A stretch of 64,000 nt of DNA from Motilibacter peucedani (GTDB lineage Bacteria; Actinomycetota; Actinomycetes; Motilibacterales; Motilibacteraceae): NCBI RefSeq assembly GCF_003634695.1, contig NZ_RBWV01000011.1, forward strand, positions 372,001 to 436,000, given 5' to 3'. Both the position numbers and the translations under genes were made by a program. Positions 25,007-33,534 of this stretch are shown here, in pieces. The notes under the pieces are model-generated. The model did not search any database. It worked only from the letters and a program-made list of their open reading frames with translations, and had not been told where the DNA came from. Position 1 is the stretch's first letter. Each line of letters opens with the position of its first letter.

Positions 25007-26425
25007 TCACCGCGTCCCCAGGCCGCGTTGCACCACCGGCAGCTGGGCGTCGGGGACCCCCACGAGCAGGGCACGGCCGGCGACCCCAGCCACCGTGCCG
25101 AGCCGGGCCACGACGTCCTCGCCGCCCGTGGTGGCGAGGGCGTCCACCCAGCGCACCCGCACGCCGCCGGTCCCCGTGCCGCGGACGGGGGTCCCGACCG
25201 CCCGGAGCCGCACGGTCTGCGGCGGCAGCCACGCGTAGGGCACCTGCGGCCGCGGGCTGCTGCAGGACGGACGCACGGCGTCGGCCAGGACGACCGCCGC
25301 CCGCCGAGCGGTGCACGGGTCGAACACCGGTCCGCGCGCGACGTCCCACCCTCGGGGCACCTGCACAGCCAGCCCGCCGCGGGACACCAGCTGCGACGAG
25401 AGCACCAGCGGCTCGACGGGGTCGGCACCGGCCACGGCGGCCGCCACGGGGTCGCCCGCGAGGCGTGCCGAGCCGCCGGCCTCCGAGACCGCCGTGCGGC
25501 AGCCCGCCCGGTCGCGGAGGACGTCGACGCGTACCCACGCCCCGGCGCTGCCGCGGACGAACAGCGTGCGGGCCGAGGCCGCGGGCCCGCACGGCTCGCC
25601 GCGCACCGGGGCGAGGGCGCGGACGACCCGCGCCATCTCGGCCTGGCGCGACACCGTGCCCCCCGCACCACCGGCACTGTCGGCGCCCGAGGGCAGCAGG
25701 GCCACCTGCGCCGGAGACTCCGGCAGCTGCAGCGAGTCCGGCGCGTCGCCCGAGGCGCTCACGCCGGCGAGCAGGTCATGGGCCGCCCGCGGGACGGTGA
25801 AGACGTCCTCGCCCTGCAGCGCGGCGGCCACAGCCGCGTCGTCGTCGCCGTGCGGCCCGACGACGGCGAGCCCCGTCGACGTGCCGGCCACGGCGTACGC
25901 GCCCACGCCGACCTCCGCGTCGGCGGCGGCCGCCCAGGCCGGCAGCCCGGCCACGACGGTGGAGGTGCCGCGCGCGGCGAGCGCCTCGCGCAGGTCACCG
26001 GCGACCGTGCCGAGCAGCACCGCAGGGCCTCCCCGCACCGGCTCGTCGCCGCAGTCGAGCACGTCGTCGAGCACCGCGTCGCGGTAGACGGTGCGCGGCT
26101 GCACCGTGGCGCCGCAGCGCAGCGTGGTCCCGTCAGGACCCCACGCCCAGCCGGCGGGCAGCCGCACGGACAGGACGAGCGGCTCGGGCGCGGGCTGGTC
26201 GTCACCGCCGCCGTGCGCCGCGGCGACGTACGCGCCTCCTCCCACGGCTCCCACCACCAGGACCCCGGCGAGCAGGCGCCGGGCCCGGGAGGCCGCAGCG
26301 GAGACGCGGCCCCACGGGGTCCGCGCGGCGCGCGCGAGGACCGCGTCGGTGGGCCGAGGGGTGCGGGGCACGACGTCGTCGACCGCCAGGTGCAGCAGGG
26401 CGACCATGCTCTCGTCGTCATGCAT
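25007..26425 (-). CDS. Membrane-anchored partner of SigE-family sigma factor
   Basis: 472 residues. The N-terminal 50 residues are cytoplasmic and helical (ALLHLAVDDVVPRTPRPTDA); one membrane helix follows (RLLAGVLVVGAVGGGAYVAA, about 50-70), and a long extracytoplasmic domain with several cysteines. The gene overlaps the upstream sigma factor gene by one base (TGATG). This topology and position are those of the uncharacterised partner proteins encoded behind actinobacterial SigE-family sigma factors, which may act as anti-sigma factors. No zinc-binding anti-sigma motif (HxxxCxxC) is present, so direct binding of the sigma factor is inference. Confidence 0.75.
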   Translation of the reverse strand: MHDDESMVALLHLAVDDVVPRTPRPTDAVLARAARTPWGRVSAAASRARRLLAGVLVVGAVGGGAYVAAAHGGGDDQPAPEPLVLSVRLPAGWAWGPDGTTLRCGATVQPRTVYRDAVLDDVLDCGDEPVRGGPAVLLGTVAGDLREALAARGTSTVVAGLPAWAAAADAEVGVGAYAVAGTSTGLAVVGPHGDDDAAVAAALQGEDVFTVPRAAHDLLAGVSASGDAPDSLQLPESPAQVALLPSGADSAGGAGGTVSRQAEMARVVRALAPVRGEPCGPAASARTLFVRGSAGAWVRVDVLRDRAGCRTAVSEAGGSARLAGDPVAAAVAGADPVEPLVLSSQLVSRGGLAVQVPRGWDVARGPVFDPCTARRAAVVLADAVRPSCSSPRPQVPYAWLPPQTVRLRAVGTPVRGTGTGGVRVRWVDALATTGGEDVVARLGTVAGVAGRALLVGVPDAQLPVVQRGLGTR

Positions 26426-26973
26426 CAGCTGCCACCTCCCACGACCGCCTCGTCGAGCCAGCCCGTCGCCCGCAGCGCGGCGATGCCGCGGCTGGTCCGG
26501 CTCTTCACGGTGCCGGAGGAGATGTCCAGCGCGTCGGCGATCTGCGCCTCGGTGTAGTCGCCCCAGAACCGCAGCACGAGCACGACGCGCTGCTGCGCGG
26601 GCAGGGCGGCGAGCGCGCGGCGCACCGCATCGGCGGTGTCGGACTGCGCGTAGGCGTCGGGCGCCGCGTGCTCAGGCAGCTCGTCCGTGGGCCGCTCGCC
26701 CCACCACCGCCGCTTGCCCGCGCGCCAGGCGGCGTGCGTCATGACCTTGCGGGTGTAGGCCTCGGGCCCGCCGTCGGTGCCGTCGGGCCGCACCGGGCGC
26801 GCGTCGTCGACGGCGTCGCTGTGCAGCCGGTCCCAGGCGTGGAGCGTCTTCACGAGCGCCTCCTGCACGAGGTCCTCACCGCGGCCCGGATCGCCCGTGA
26901 GCAGCGTCCCGAACCGGACCAGCGAGGGGTAGCGCGCCTCGACGAAAGCGCGGAACCCGACTGGCTCACGCAT
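26425..26973 (-). CDS. SigE-family ECF sigma factor
   Basis: 182 residues. Region 2 (about 8-80) contains FVEARYPSLVRFGTLLTGD and GEDLVQEALVKTLHAWDRL. Region 4 contains ALAALPAQQRVVLVLRFWGD and the helix-turn-helix YTEAQIADALDISSGTVKSR. This belongs to the SigE/SigM-like family common in actinomycetes. The start ATG follows GAGGGAG. It is the first gene of an operon with the membrane protein at 25007. A TGAGTACCA..TGCTC site lies 42 nt upstream of the start. Confidence 0.92.
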   Translation of the reverse strand: MREPVGFRAFVEARYPSLVRFGTLLTGDPGRGEDLVQEALVKTLHAWDRLHSDAVDDARPVRPDGTDGGPEAYTRKVMTHAAWRAGKRRWWGERPTDELPEHAAPDAYAQSDTADAVRRALAALPAQQRVVLVLRFWGDYTEAQIADALDISSGTVKSRTSRGIAALRATGWLDEAVVGGGS

Positions 26974-27014
26974 GACCTGGCAACTCCCTCATCTGTCGTG
27001 TGCATGCATGCCAC

Positions 27015-27030
27015 TGAGTACCACTGCTCC
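27015..27030. promoter_or_regulatory. MacR-box-like site upstream of sigma factor
   Basis: TGAGTACCACTGCTCC, identical at 14 of 16 positions to the site at 58039-58054 in front of macS. It is an imperfect palindrome: the left arm fits TGAGTAC, the right arm is weak. Confidence 0.45.
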
Positions 27031-27163
27031 AGCGTCCGGAGTGCGGCTCGTGACTGTCAGGGCCCTAGCGCCCAGACCGACAGCCGCGAGCCGGCGGCGC
27101 TGAGCGCGGCGGCGGGCACGGCGGGCGGTGGCTACGGTGTGCGGGTCGTACACCTCGTCCTCC

Positions 27164-27643
27164 TCAGCGGTGGCCGCTGCGCCCCGTGCGCAGCCCCTGT
27201 CCCCTGCCAGAAGGCACTGGCCCGGCGAGAGGTTCCGCCGAGCGCTGCCCCGACTGCATGAGCTCGGTGACGAGCTCGAACGCCGCGTCCCACGCGTCGG
27301 CCGTCCGGACGGTCCAGGCGTCGCCGACGGTGGCGGCGAGCGACTCGGCGAGGACCTCGCCGAAGACCGGGTAGTGCTCGGCCCGGGCACCGTAGGACTC
27401 GTGCCGCCGCCCGAGCGCCACGCACTCCGCGGCGAGTCGCTCGTGGTCGTGCACCGCGTACCCGATCTCGTCGAGCACCGCGGCGACCTTGCCCTCCTGC
27501 TCGGCCGTGTCGTCGGGGAAGAGGCTCCGGAGCGCCGGGTTCCTGGTGGAGAGCCGCTCGAAGAAGCGGGCGGCCAGCAGGTCGAGGTCGCACCGGGCTG
27601 CCCGCAGCGTCGACTGCACGACAGCCACCTGGTCAGGTGTCAT
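27164..27643 (-). CDS. Globin-family haem protein
   Basis: 159 residues. The globin domain resembles that at 18695: VAVVQSTLRAARCDLDLLAA, FFERLSTRNPALRSLFPDD, AAVLDEIGYAVHDHERLAA and GRRHESYGARAEHYPVFGEV with the proximal histidine. An Arg/Gly-rich tail of about 25 residues follows the domain. There is no reductase domain. ATG at 27643 matches the family start, with a poor ribosome site. It is divergent from a secreted hydrolase; the region between holds two palindromes of the CTGAGCA family. Confidence 0.8.
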   Translation of the reverse strand: MTPDQVAVVQSTLRAARCDLDLLAARFFERLSTRNPALRSLFPDDTAEQEGKVAAVLDEIGYAVHDHERLAAECVALGRRHESYGARAEHYPVFGEVLAESLAATVGDAWTVRTADAWDAAFELVTELMQSGQRSAEPLAGPVPSGRGQGLRTGRSGHR

Positions 27644-27677
27644 GCGCACAGCAGACCGGAGGCGCCCGCCCAGGCGC

Positions 27678-27756
27678 CTGAGCAAGGACTACTCAGCTGC
27701 TCCCGTGCGGCAGGAGTGAGCACCCGACGATCGCGGACTGAGCAACCGTTGCTCAG
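27678..27756. promoter_or_regulatory. Two CTGAG-N9-CTCAG palindromes in divergent promoter
   Basis: CTGAGCA-AGGAC-TACTCAG (27678-27696) and the perfect CTGAGCAAC-C-GTTGCTCAG (27738-27756), with a further half site TGAGCA at 27717. They lie between the globin gene (start 27643) and the secreted hydrolase (start 27818). Confidence 0.6.
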
Positions 27757-27817
27757 GCCGGCGCGCAGGCGTCGCAGCAGGCTCGGTGCACGCACACACC
27801 GGCCGTCAGGAGACGAC

Positions 27818-29176
27818 ATGAACCGCACTGCACGCCTGCTCCCGCTGCCTCTCGTCCTGCTCGCAGGGCTGCTCGGCGGGCCGCCGGCCGCGCACGCCGC
27901 CGAGGCGCCCCGCGTGCTGCACGGCACGCTGGCCGACGGCGCCGAGTACGTGGTCGAGGTGCCCCAGCACTGGAACGGCACGCTGGCCCTCTTCTCCCAC
28001 GGCCTCCGGTTCCCCGGCGAGGACAGTCCCGCCGAGGACGCCTACAGCGACGGCTCCCGCGCGGCGCTGCTCGCCCAGGGCATCGCGCTCGCCGGCTCGT
28101 CCTACTCGGGCAACGGCTGGGTCGTGGAGGAGGCCGTGCACGACCAGCTCGCGACGCTGGACGCCGTCGAGACGCGGGTCGGCACCCCGAGCCGGGTGGT
28201 CGCGTGGGGCGAGTCCTTGGGCGGCCTGGTCACCTCGCTGCTCGTCGAGCAGGCGCCCGACCGCATCTCGGCGGCACTGCCGATGTGCCAGCTCGGTGGC
28301 GGCGGCGTACGGCTGTGGGACAGCTACCTGGACGCCGCCTACGTGCTCGACACCCTGCTCCCCGCCGGTGCCCGGCCCGCCGTCACCGGCATCACCGACC
28401 CGCTGGCGAACCTGGGCACCGCCAACGAGCTCCTCGGCGCGGCAGCCGGCACACCGGCCGGCCGCGCGAGGCTGGCCCTGGCTGCCGCGGTCATGCAGGT
28501 GCCCGGTGCCGTCGACCCGCTCGCGCCGCAGCCGACCGACGCGGCGGGGCGGGCAGAGGCGCGCCTCCGGTGGATGGTCGAGTCCTTCCCAGTGTTCGCC
28601 TACGCCGAGCGCGGCGACCTGGAGGCCCGCTCGGGCGGCAACCCCTCCGGCAACGTCGGGGTCGACTACGCGCGGCTGCTGCGCTCGTCGCAGCAACGTC
28701 CCGAGGTGCGGGCGGCGTACGCGGCGGCCGGCCTCGACCTCGACGCTGACCTCGACGCCCTGGCCGCGGCACCTCGCGTGTCGCCCGACCCTGGTGCCCG
28801 CAGCCACCTGGCCGCCACGGCGTCCGTGACGGGGGACCTGACGCGCCCGGTGCTCACGCTCCACACGACCGCCGACGGGCTGGTGCCGACCTGGCACGAG
28901 CGCGCGTACGCCGACTCCGTGGCTGCCGCGGGCAGCTCGGACCTGCTGCGGCAGAGCTTCGTCGACCGCGCCGGCCACTGCACCTTCACCTCGGCGGAGG
29001 TGCTCGCCGCCTTCGAGACGCTCCAGTCGCGCCTCGAGACGGGGACCTGGTCGGTGCGGCCGGAGAAGCTGTCGCGGCTGGCCGCCGCCCTCGGGCCGGA
29101 GCTCAACTCCGGCGGCGGGGTGCACCTCGAGCCGGCGTTCACGCGCCACCACCCGCGCCAGCTCGCGCGCGGCTGA
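27818..29176 (+). CDS. Secreted alpha/beta hydrolase
   Basis: 452 residues. The signal peptide ends at AHAAEA (about residue 28). Catalytic elements: nucleophile serine in WGESLGGLVTSLLVE, acid residue in TLHTTADGLVP and histidine in DRAGHCTF. SHGLRFPGED may supply the oxyanion region. Between them a helical lid rich in Ala and Leu carries DPLAPQPTDAAGRAEARL. The fold resembles secreted esterase or peptidase-like hydrolases of streptomycetes, but the substrate is unknown. CAGGAGACGAC precedes the ATG. Its upstream region has the CTGAGCA palindromes, so it probably belongs to the regulon those sites define. Confidence 0.83.
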   Translation: MNRTARLLPLPLVLLAGLLGGPPAAHAAEAPRVLHGTLADGAEYVVEVPQHWNGTLALFSHGLRFPGEDSPAEDAYSDGSRAALLAQGIALAGSSYSGNGWVVEEAVHDQLATLDAVETRVGTPSRVVAWGESLGGLVTSLLVEQAPDRISAALPMCQLGGGGVRLWDSYLDAAYVLDTLLPAGARPAVTGITDPLANLGTANELLGAAAGTPAGRARLALAAAVMQVPGAVDPLAPQPTDAAGRAEARLRWMVESFPVFAYAERGDLEARSGGNPSGNVGVDYARLLRSSQQRPEVRAAYAAAGLDLDADLDALAAAPRVSPDPGARSHLAATASVTGDLTRPVLTLHTTADGLVPTWHERAYADSVAAAGSSDLLRQSFVDRAGHCTFTSAEVLAAFETLQSRLETGTWSVRPEKLSRLAAALGPELNSGGGVHLEPAFTRHHPRQLARG

Positions 29177-29202
29177 GGCGCCAGGTGCGGCAGGATCCCG
29201 GC

Positions 29203-30072
29203 ATGCCGGTGCTCGCGACCGTGACTCTCTCCGTCCCGGACCTCGCCGTAGCCGTGAGCTACTACGGTCGCCTGTTCGAGACCGTTCCCGGGCCGTCCTC
29301 GCGGCGAGCGACGCTCGAGATCGACGGGGGAGCGGGCGCCTCGGTCGTCCTGGTCGAGGTGCCCGCCGGCACCCCGGCGGGGGCGGTCGGAAGCCCCACC
29401 GGCGTCGGCCTCGTCCTGCAGAGCACCGACCTGGCGGCGGACCGTGCGCGCTTCTCCGCAGCGGGTCTCCGGGAGGTCGAGCCGGCCGGTGTGGAGGCCA
29501 CCGGCACGTCGGCCGCCTTCGTCGACGCCTACGGCTACCGGTGGCAGCTCGTCGAGCCGGCGACGCGACAGCCGACTCCCCACGTCACCCTGCGGCCGAT
29601 GACGGTGAGCGAGTACGACGAGTGGGCCGCGGAGGCGATGGCCGCCTACGCCGAGGAGAGGTCGCGCAACACCGGTCGACCCGTGGAGGTCGAGCGCCAG
29701 CGCGCCGAGCGCGAGTTCCGGGAGCGGTGGCTGCCGCAGGGACGCGAGTCGCCCGGCACCTGGCTGCTGCGCATCGTCGCGGACGGCGACGACGCCGGCG
29801 TGCTGTGGCTGGGGCCGCACCCCGACGAGGCAGGCGCCTCCTGGGTCTACGACGTCGAGGTGGCCGAAGCCCTGCGGGGGCGCGGGATCGCCGAGCGCGC
29901 CCTGCGGGCGGCCGAGGAGCTCGTCGTCCGTGCCGGCAGCCGCACCCTGGGGCTCAACGTCTTCGGCGACAACCCGGGAGCCCGCCGGCTCTACGAACGG
30001 CTCGGCTACCTGCCGGTCTCGACGGTGATGCGCAAGGTGCTCGAGGTGGACCCGTGCGCGTCGTCTCGCTGA
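29203..30072 (+). CDS. VOC (glyoxalase-like) / GNAT acetyltransferase fusion
   Basis: 289 residues with two domains. Residues 1-120 are a vicinal oxygen chelate (glyoxalase-like) domain: TVTLSVPDLAVAVSYYGRLF, VGLVLQSTDLAADRARF and AAFVDAYGYRWQLVEP. Residues 125-285 are a GNAT domain: VTLRPMTVSEYDEWAAEAM, VYDVEVAEALRGRGIAERAL (acetyl-CoA loop RGRGIA) and LGLNVFGDNPGARRLYERLG. VOC domains bind small substrates or antibiotics, so the enzyme may bind a ligand and acetylate it. ATG at 29203 was preferred over GTG at 29185 because the VOC domain starts there. It overlaps the next gene by 19 nt. Confidence 0.85.
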   Translation: MPVLATVTLSVPDLAVAVSYYGRLFETVPGPSSRRATLEIDGGAGASVVLVEVPAGTPAGAVGSPTGVGLVLQSTDLAADRARFSAAGLREVEPAGVEATGTSAAFVDAYGYRWQLVEPATRQPTPHVTLRPMTVSEYDEWAAEAMAAYAEERSRNTGRPVEVERQRAEREFRERWLPQGRESPGTWLLRIVADGDDAGVLWLGPHPDEAGASWVYDVEVAEALRGRGIAERALRAAEELVVRAGSRTLGLNVFGDNPGARRLYERLGYLPVSTVMRKVLEVDPCASSR

Positions 30073-30842
30073 ACGCCTGGGGCGGCGCGCTCTGGGACGA
30101 GCTCGCCGCGTGGCTGCCGACGATGAACGCCGACGTCCTCTGCCTCCAGGAGGTCACGCGCACGTCCGGACTGTCGGGGTGGACGGCGTTCTCGGACGGG
30201 GAGCACACCTTGCCCCAGCGCGCGGACCTGTTCGACGACGTACGCGGCGTGCTCCCCCGCCACTACGCGCAGTTCGCGGCCTCCGACGCCGGCCCCGTGC
30301 GCGACGGCGCAGGACGCCCGTGGCGGCAGGAGTTCGGCCTCGGCACCTGGACCTCGCCCGAGCTGACCCTGCTCTCCTCGGCGACGCGCTTCGTGCACGG
30401 GAGCTTCGCCGAGCACGAGGAGTGGCCGACGGGCGGTCGTCCCCGGATCGCCCAGGCGGTGCGTGTCGGGGGCGACGGCCGAACGGTCACGGTCGTGCAG
30501 CTCCACGGGCTGCGCGACCCGGCGGGCAAGGCGGACACGCCTGAGCGCACGCAGCAGGCGAAGCGGCTGGCCGCCTTCGTCGACGACGTACGCGTCGCGG
30601 GCGACCTCGTCGTCGTGTGCGGCGACCTCAACCTCCTGCCCGGCAGCGAGACCTTCGCGGTGCTCAGGACGATCGGCCTCACCGACCTCGTCGGGACGGA
30701 GGACACGCGGACCGAGCACTACGCCAAGCCGGTGCGCCACGCGAGCTACCTGTTGGTCTCGGACCCCGGCGCTGTCCGGGAGCTCCGCATCGTCGGGCGG
30801 CCCGCGGTCTCCGACCACTGCGCGCTGGTGCTCGACGTCTGA
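30054..30842 (+). CDS. Endonuclease/exonuclease/phosphatase-family protein
   Basis: 262 residues of the EEP fold: SLNAWGGALWDELAAWLP with the conserved Asn, LCLQEVTR with the metal-binding Glu, VQLHGLRD, VVVCGDLNLLPGSE with the Asp/Asn pair, and the final AVSDHCALVLDV with the catalytic Asp-His. These enzymes hydrolyse phosphodiester bonds in nucleic acids, lipids or small molecules. No signal peptide is seen, so it is cytoplasmic. GTG at 30054 with an upstream GAGG starts right at the first strand. It is translationally coupled to the VOC-GNAT gene. Confidence 0.87.
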   Translation: MRVVSLNAWGGALWDELAAWLPTMNADVLCLQEVTRTSGLSGWTAFSDGEHTLPQRADLFDDVRGVLPRHYAQFAASDAGPVRDGAGRPWRQEFGLGTWTSPELTLLSSATRFVHGSFAEHEEWPTGGRPRIAQAVRVGGDGRTVTVVQLHGLRDPAGKADTPERTQQAKRLAAFVDDVRVAGDLVVVCGDLNLLPGSETFAVLRTIGLTDLVGTEDTRTEHYAKPVRHASYLLVSDPGAVRELRIVGRPAVSDHCALVLDV

Positions 30843-30848
30843 AAGGCG

Positions 30849-31352
30849 TCACTCCGCCGGCAGCTGCTCGCGCAGCCACGCGAGCATGACCTCGTTGAGA
30901 CGCAGGCCGAGGTCAGCGGTCGGCTCGAACGTGCGGGCCGCCCTCTCGTCGCGCATCGCCGCCGTGATGCCCTCGAGCATCGCGGTGCTCTCCTCGACGC
31001 TGCGGATCTCGCGCTCGACCGCCCGCCGGCGCTCCTCCGGCGCGAGGAGCGGCAGCAGGAACCAGCGCAGCGCGGTCTCGCTGCGCTGCGTACGGCTCGG
31101 GAGCTCGTCCACCAGCCAGCGACGGAGCTCGCCGCGCCCCGCGTCGGTGATGGCCCACGTACGGCTGCGGCGCGGTCCCTGCCCCACCTCCTCGACGAGC
31201 CCGAGCGACTCCAGCCGGGCGAGCTCCGGGTAGACCTGGCTGTGGCTCGCGTGCCAGGCGTGGCGCAGGGACGCGTCGAACGAGCGCGACAGCTCGTAGC
31301 CGGTGGCGGGCCCGGCGGCGAGCAGACCGAGGAGGGCGTGCCGGAGGGACAT
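30849..31352 (-). CDS. PadR-family transcriptional regulator
   Basis: 167 residues. The N-terminal winged helix reads LRHALLGLLAAGPATGYELS, then HSQVYPELARLESLGLVEEV and TWAITDAGRGELRRWL, the PadR consensus. The C-terminal part (residues 90-167) is a helical dimerisation domain of the Vir family (RWFLLPLLAPEERRRAVERE). ATG at 31352 was chosen because the conserved domain starts there. A perfect 22-bp palindrome with the PadR ATGT-N8-ACAT core lies 35 nt upstream, so autoregulation is likely. Confidence 0.9.
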   Translation of the reverse strand: MSLRHALLGLLAAGPATGYELSRSFDASLRHAWHASHSQVYPELARLESLGLVEEVGQGPRRSRTWAITDAGRGELRRWLVDELPSRTQRSETALRWFLLPLLAPEERRRAVEREIRSVEESTAMLEGITAAMRDERAARTFEPTADLGLRLNEVMLAWLREQLPAE

Positions 31353-31386
31353 GCGTCCGATGCTACGGCGTTGACGTGGCGGACTC

Positions 31387-31408
31387 GACATGTCAATCTT
31401 GACATGTC
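31387..31408. promoter_or_regulatory. PadR operator
   Basis: A perfect inverted repeat: GACATGTCAA (31387-31396), TC, TTGACATGTC (31399-31408). The inner ATGT-N8-ACAT matches the known PadR box. It lies between the divergent PadR and DUF6204 genes and overlaps the PadR promoter region. Confidence 0.75.
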
Positions 31409-31445
31409 AGCCGGCCAGCCGGCCGCAGCGGAGAGGGAGGTCGTC

Positions 31446-31796
31446 GTGGTCCGCACCTACCGCGTACAGGTCACGGGGCGGTTCGACGCGCCCGCGCCGG
31501 ACGTCCGGGAGCAGCTGCTCGCGGAGCAGCCGGCGCACGACGTGTACGCCTCCGCCTTCACGCCCAGCGGCACCTTCACCTACACCCCGACTCTCACTCG
31601 CTTCACGCTGCGCTACCTGCTCGACGTCGACGAGTCCTCCGCCGCCGAGGCCGACGTCGTCGCCGAGCTGGAGGGCGAGGTCCGCGCCGTGGACTACCTC
31701 GCCGGTCGCGGCATTCCCGCCAAGGGCCTCCGGACCACCACCACGTGCATCGAGGACGTCACGGCGAAGCGCGGACGGGCGGGCGCGCGGACGTAA
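31446..31796 (+). CDS. DUF6204-family protein
   Basis: About 116 residues matching DUF6204: RTYRVQVTGRFDAPAPDVRE, AHDVYASAFTPSGTFTY, LTRFTLRYLLDVDE and a C-terminal TTTCIEDV. The family has no known function. GTG at 31446 was chosen because GGAGAGGGAGG lies just upstream; an in-frame ATG at 31404 falls inside the PadR operator and is less likely. It is divergent from the PadR gene and is the probable target of that regulator. Confidence 0.78.
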   Translation: MVRTYRVQVTGRFDAPAPDVREQLLAEQPAHDVYASAFTPSGTFTYTPTLTRFTLRYLLDVDESSAAEADVVAELEGEVRAVDYLAGRGIPAKGLRTTTTCIEDVTAKRGRAGART

Positions 31797-31870
31797 GGTC
31801 CGGTCGCTCGCTGCCGATGGCGGGGTGAGGGCCGCACAACCGCGCCACCGCACATCGACAGGAGACGTTC

Positions 31871-33424
31871 GTGAGCTGGTTCAGGCGACAGGAGCAGGCG
31901 CAGACCGCAGGGGGACCGGTGCCCCGTGACGTCGAGGCGCTCGAAGAGATCATCCTGTCGCTCACCGCCGGCGTCGACAGTCCGCTCGACGCCAAGCGCA
32001 AGATGGTGCAGGCCATGGTCGACGCGCTCGGCTTCTGCTACGGCGCGATGTGGCGACGCACCTCGGCCCACGAGTTCACCCTCGCGCTCGAGACCGGCCC
32101 AGCGGCCGCCGCGATGCAGTCGGCCGCCGGCGGCACGAAGGTCCTGACCGACGACAAGGGTCTCATCGGCCGGGCGGTCTCGACGCGCCGGCCGGTCTTC
32201 ACCGACGACCCGGGCGCTACCCAGCGGTCGCACCGCTGGGACACCGCCCGCGCTGCGGGGATGACGAACGGCGTGCTGCTGCCGATCGTCGAGGACGACG
32301 TGGTCGTCAGCATCATGGAGTTCTACTCGACCTCCCCGCTGCCCCACTTCGCCGGCGCGAAGTGGGAGTCGATCATCCGGATCGCCACCATCGTGCGCCA
32401 CGACGCCATCGCGACGGCCCAGCTCAAGGAGACGCTCAGCGACCGCGTCGCGGTCACCACGGTCGTCAGCGAGATCAGCAAGGCGAAGTCGCAGGACGAG
32501 GCGCTGCGTACGGCGCTCGACACCGTGCGCACGGCGTTCGGCTGGGCCTACGGCTCCTACTGGGCGCTCGACGAGGAGGCCGACGTCCTGCGCTTCGGCG
32601 TGGAGTCGGGCTCTGCCGGCGACGAGTTCCGCAAGGTCACGCTCGAGGCGTCGTTCGCCGAGGGTGTCGGCCTCTCGGGCCGCGCATGGAAGTCGCGCGG
32701 GCTGGTCTTCGTGCGCGACCTCGCGGAGGTCACCGACTGCGTACGCGCCCCTGCCGCCCAGCGTGCCGGCGTGAAGTCGGGCGTGTGCTTCCCGATCGTC
32801 ATCGGCGACCGGGTCGTCGGCACCATGGACTTCTTCGTCACCGAGACCATCGAGCTGTCCGAGTCGCGGGCTGCCGCGCTGCGCAACGTGCAGCAGCTCG
32901 TCTCGCAGCAGCTCTCGGTGCTCCGCGGGGTCGAGGTCGACGCCGCCAACGCCCGCGCGCTGCTCGAGACCGTGACCCTGCTGCGCGAGGCCGCGCACGA
33001 CGCCGGCCGCGTGGCCGGCGAGGCGTCGGGCCGCGCCTCGGCGATGACGCACGAGGTCGAGGACCTCGGCCGGGCCTCGGCCGCCATCGGCGACATCATC
33101 AAGATCATCTCGACGATCGCCGACCAGACGAACCTGCTCGCGCTGAACGCGACGATCGAGGCCGCGCGTGCCGGCGAGGTCGGCCGCGGCTTCGCGGTCG
33201 TCGCCAGCGAGGTCAAGGACCTCGCCCGCGAGACGGCCAGCGCCACCAAGCGCGTCGCCGACCAGATCGCCGGCATCCAGACGAGCAGCCAGTCGGTCGT
33301 GTCAGGCATCCACTCGACCAGCGACATCATCGGCGAGCTCGACGTCGTCCAGGCTCGCATCATCGAGGTGCTGGGCCAGCAGGAGTCGATGGCCGGCGCC
33401 TTCCAACGCCGTCAGCAGCCCTAG
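31871..33424 (+). CDS. Soluble GAF-GAF chemoreceptor (methyl-accepting protein)
   Basis: 517 residues, no membrane segment. Two GAF domains: residues 20-180 ([42 protein letters not shown]) and about 190-355 ([42 protein letters not shown]). A signalling hairpin follows with the diagnostic tip [20 protein letters not shown] and [20 protein letters not shown]. It would couple to CheA/CheW in the cytoplasm and sense a small ligand, redox state or light. The methylation-helix portion is short. GTG start. It lies 5 kb from the flagellar genes, consistent with a motility role. Confidence 0.88.
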   Translation: MSWFRRQEQAQTAGGPVPRDVEALEEIILSLTAGVDSPLDAKRKMVQAMVDALGFCYGAMWRRTSAHEFTLALETGPAAAAMQSAAGGTKVLTDDKGLIGRAVSTRRPVFTDDPGATQRSHRWDTARAAGMTNGVLLPIVEDDVVVSIMEFYSTSPLPHFAGAKWESIIRIATIVRHDAIATAQLKETLSDRVAVTTVVSEISKAKSQDEALRTALDTVRTAFGWAYGSYWALDEEADVLRFGVESGSAGDEFRKVTLEASFAEGVGLSGRAWKSRGLVFVRDLAEVTDCVRAPAAQRAGVKSGVCFPIVIGDRVVGTMDFFVTETIELSESRAAALRNVQQLVSQQLSVLRGVEVDAANARALLETVTLLREAAHDAGRVAGEASGRASAMTHEVEDLGRASAAIGDIIKIISTIADQTNLLALNATIEAARAGEVGRGFAVVASEVKDLARETASATKRVADQIAGIQTSSQSVVSGIHSTSDIIGELDVVQARIIEVLGQQESMAGAFQRRQQP

Positions 33425-33534
33425 GAGGCGCATGCGGACTCCTGATCGATGTTGACCGGACACTGTGCGGTCTTGACGACAAGTCGATCAGTTGGCATCG
33501 TGCGGCGGGAGCACCGCCGACACAGGAGTCCGGA

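Noticed and set aside
32050-33534. Upstream extension of the glycoside hydrolase frame
   Set aside because: The frame is open but overlaps the chemoreceptor gene in another frame and has an Arg-rich composition; the signal peptide after 33535 marks the true start.
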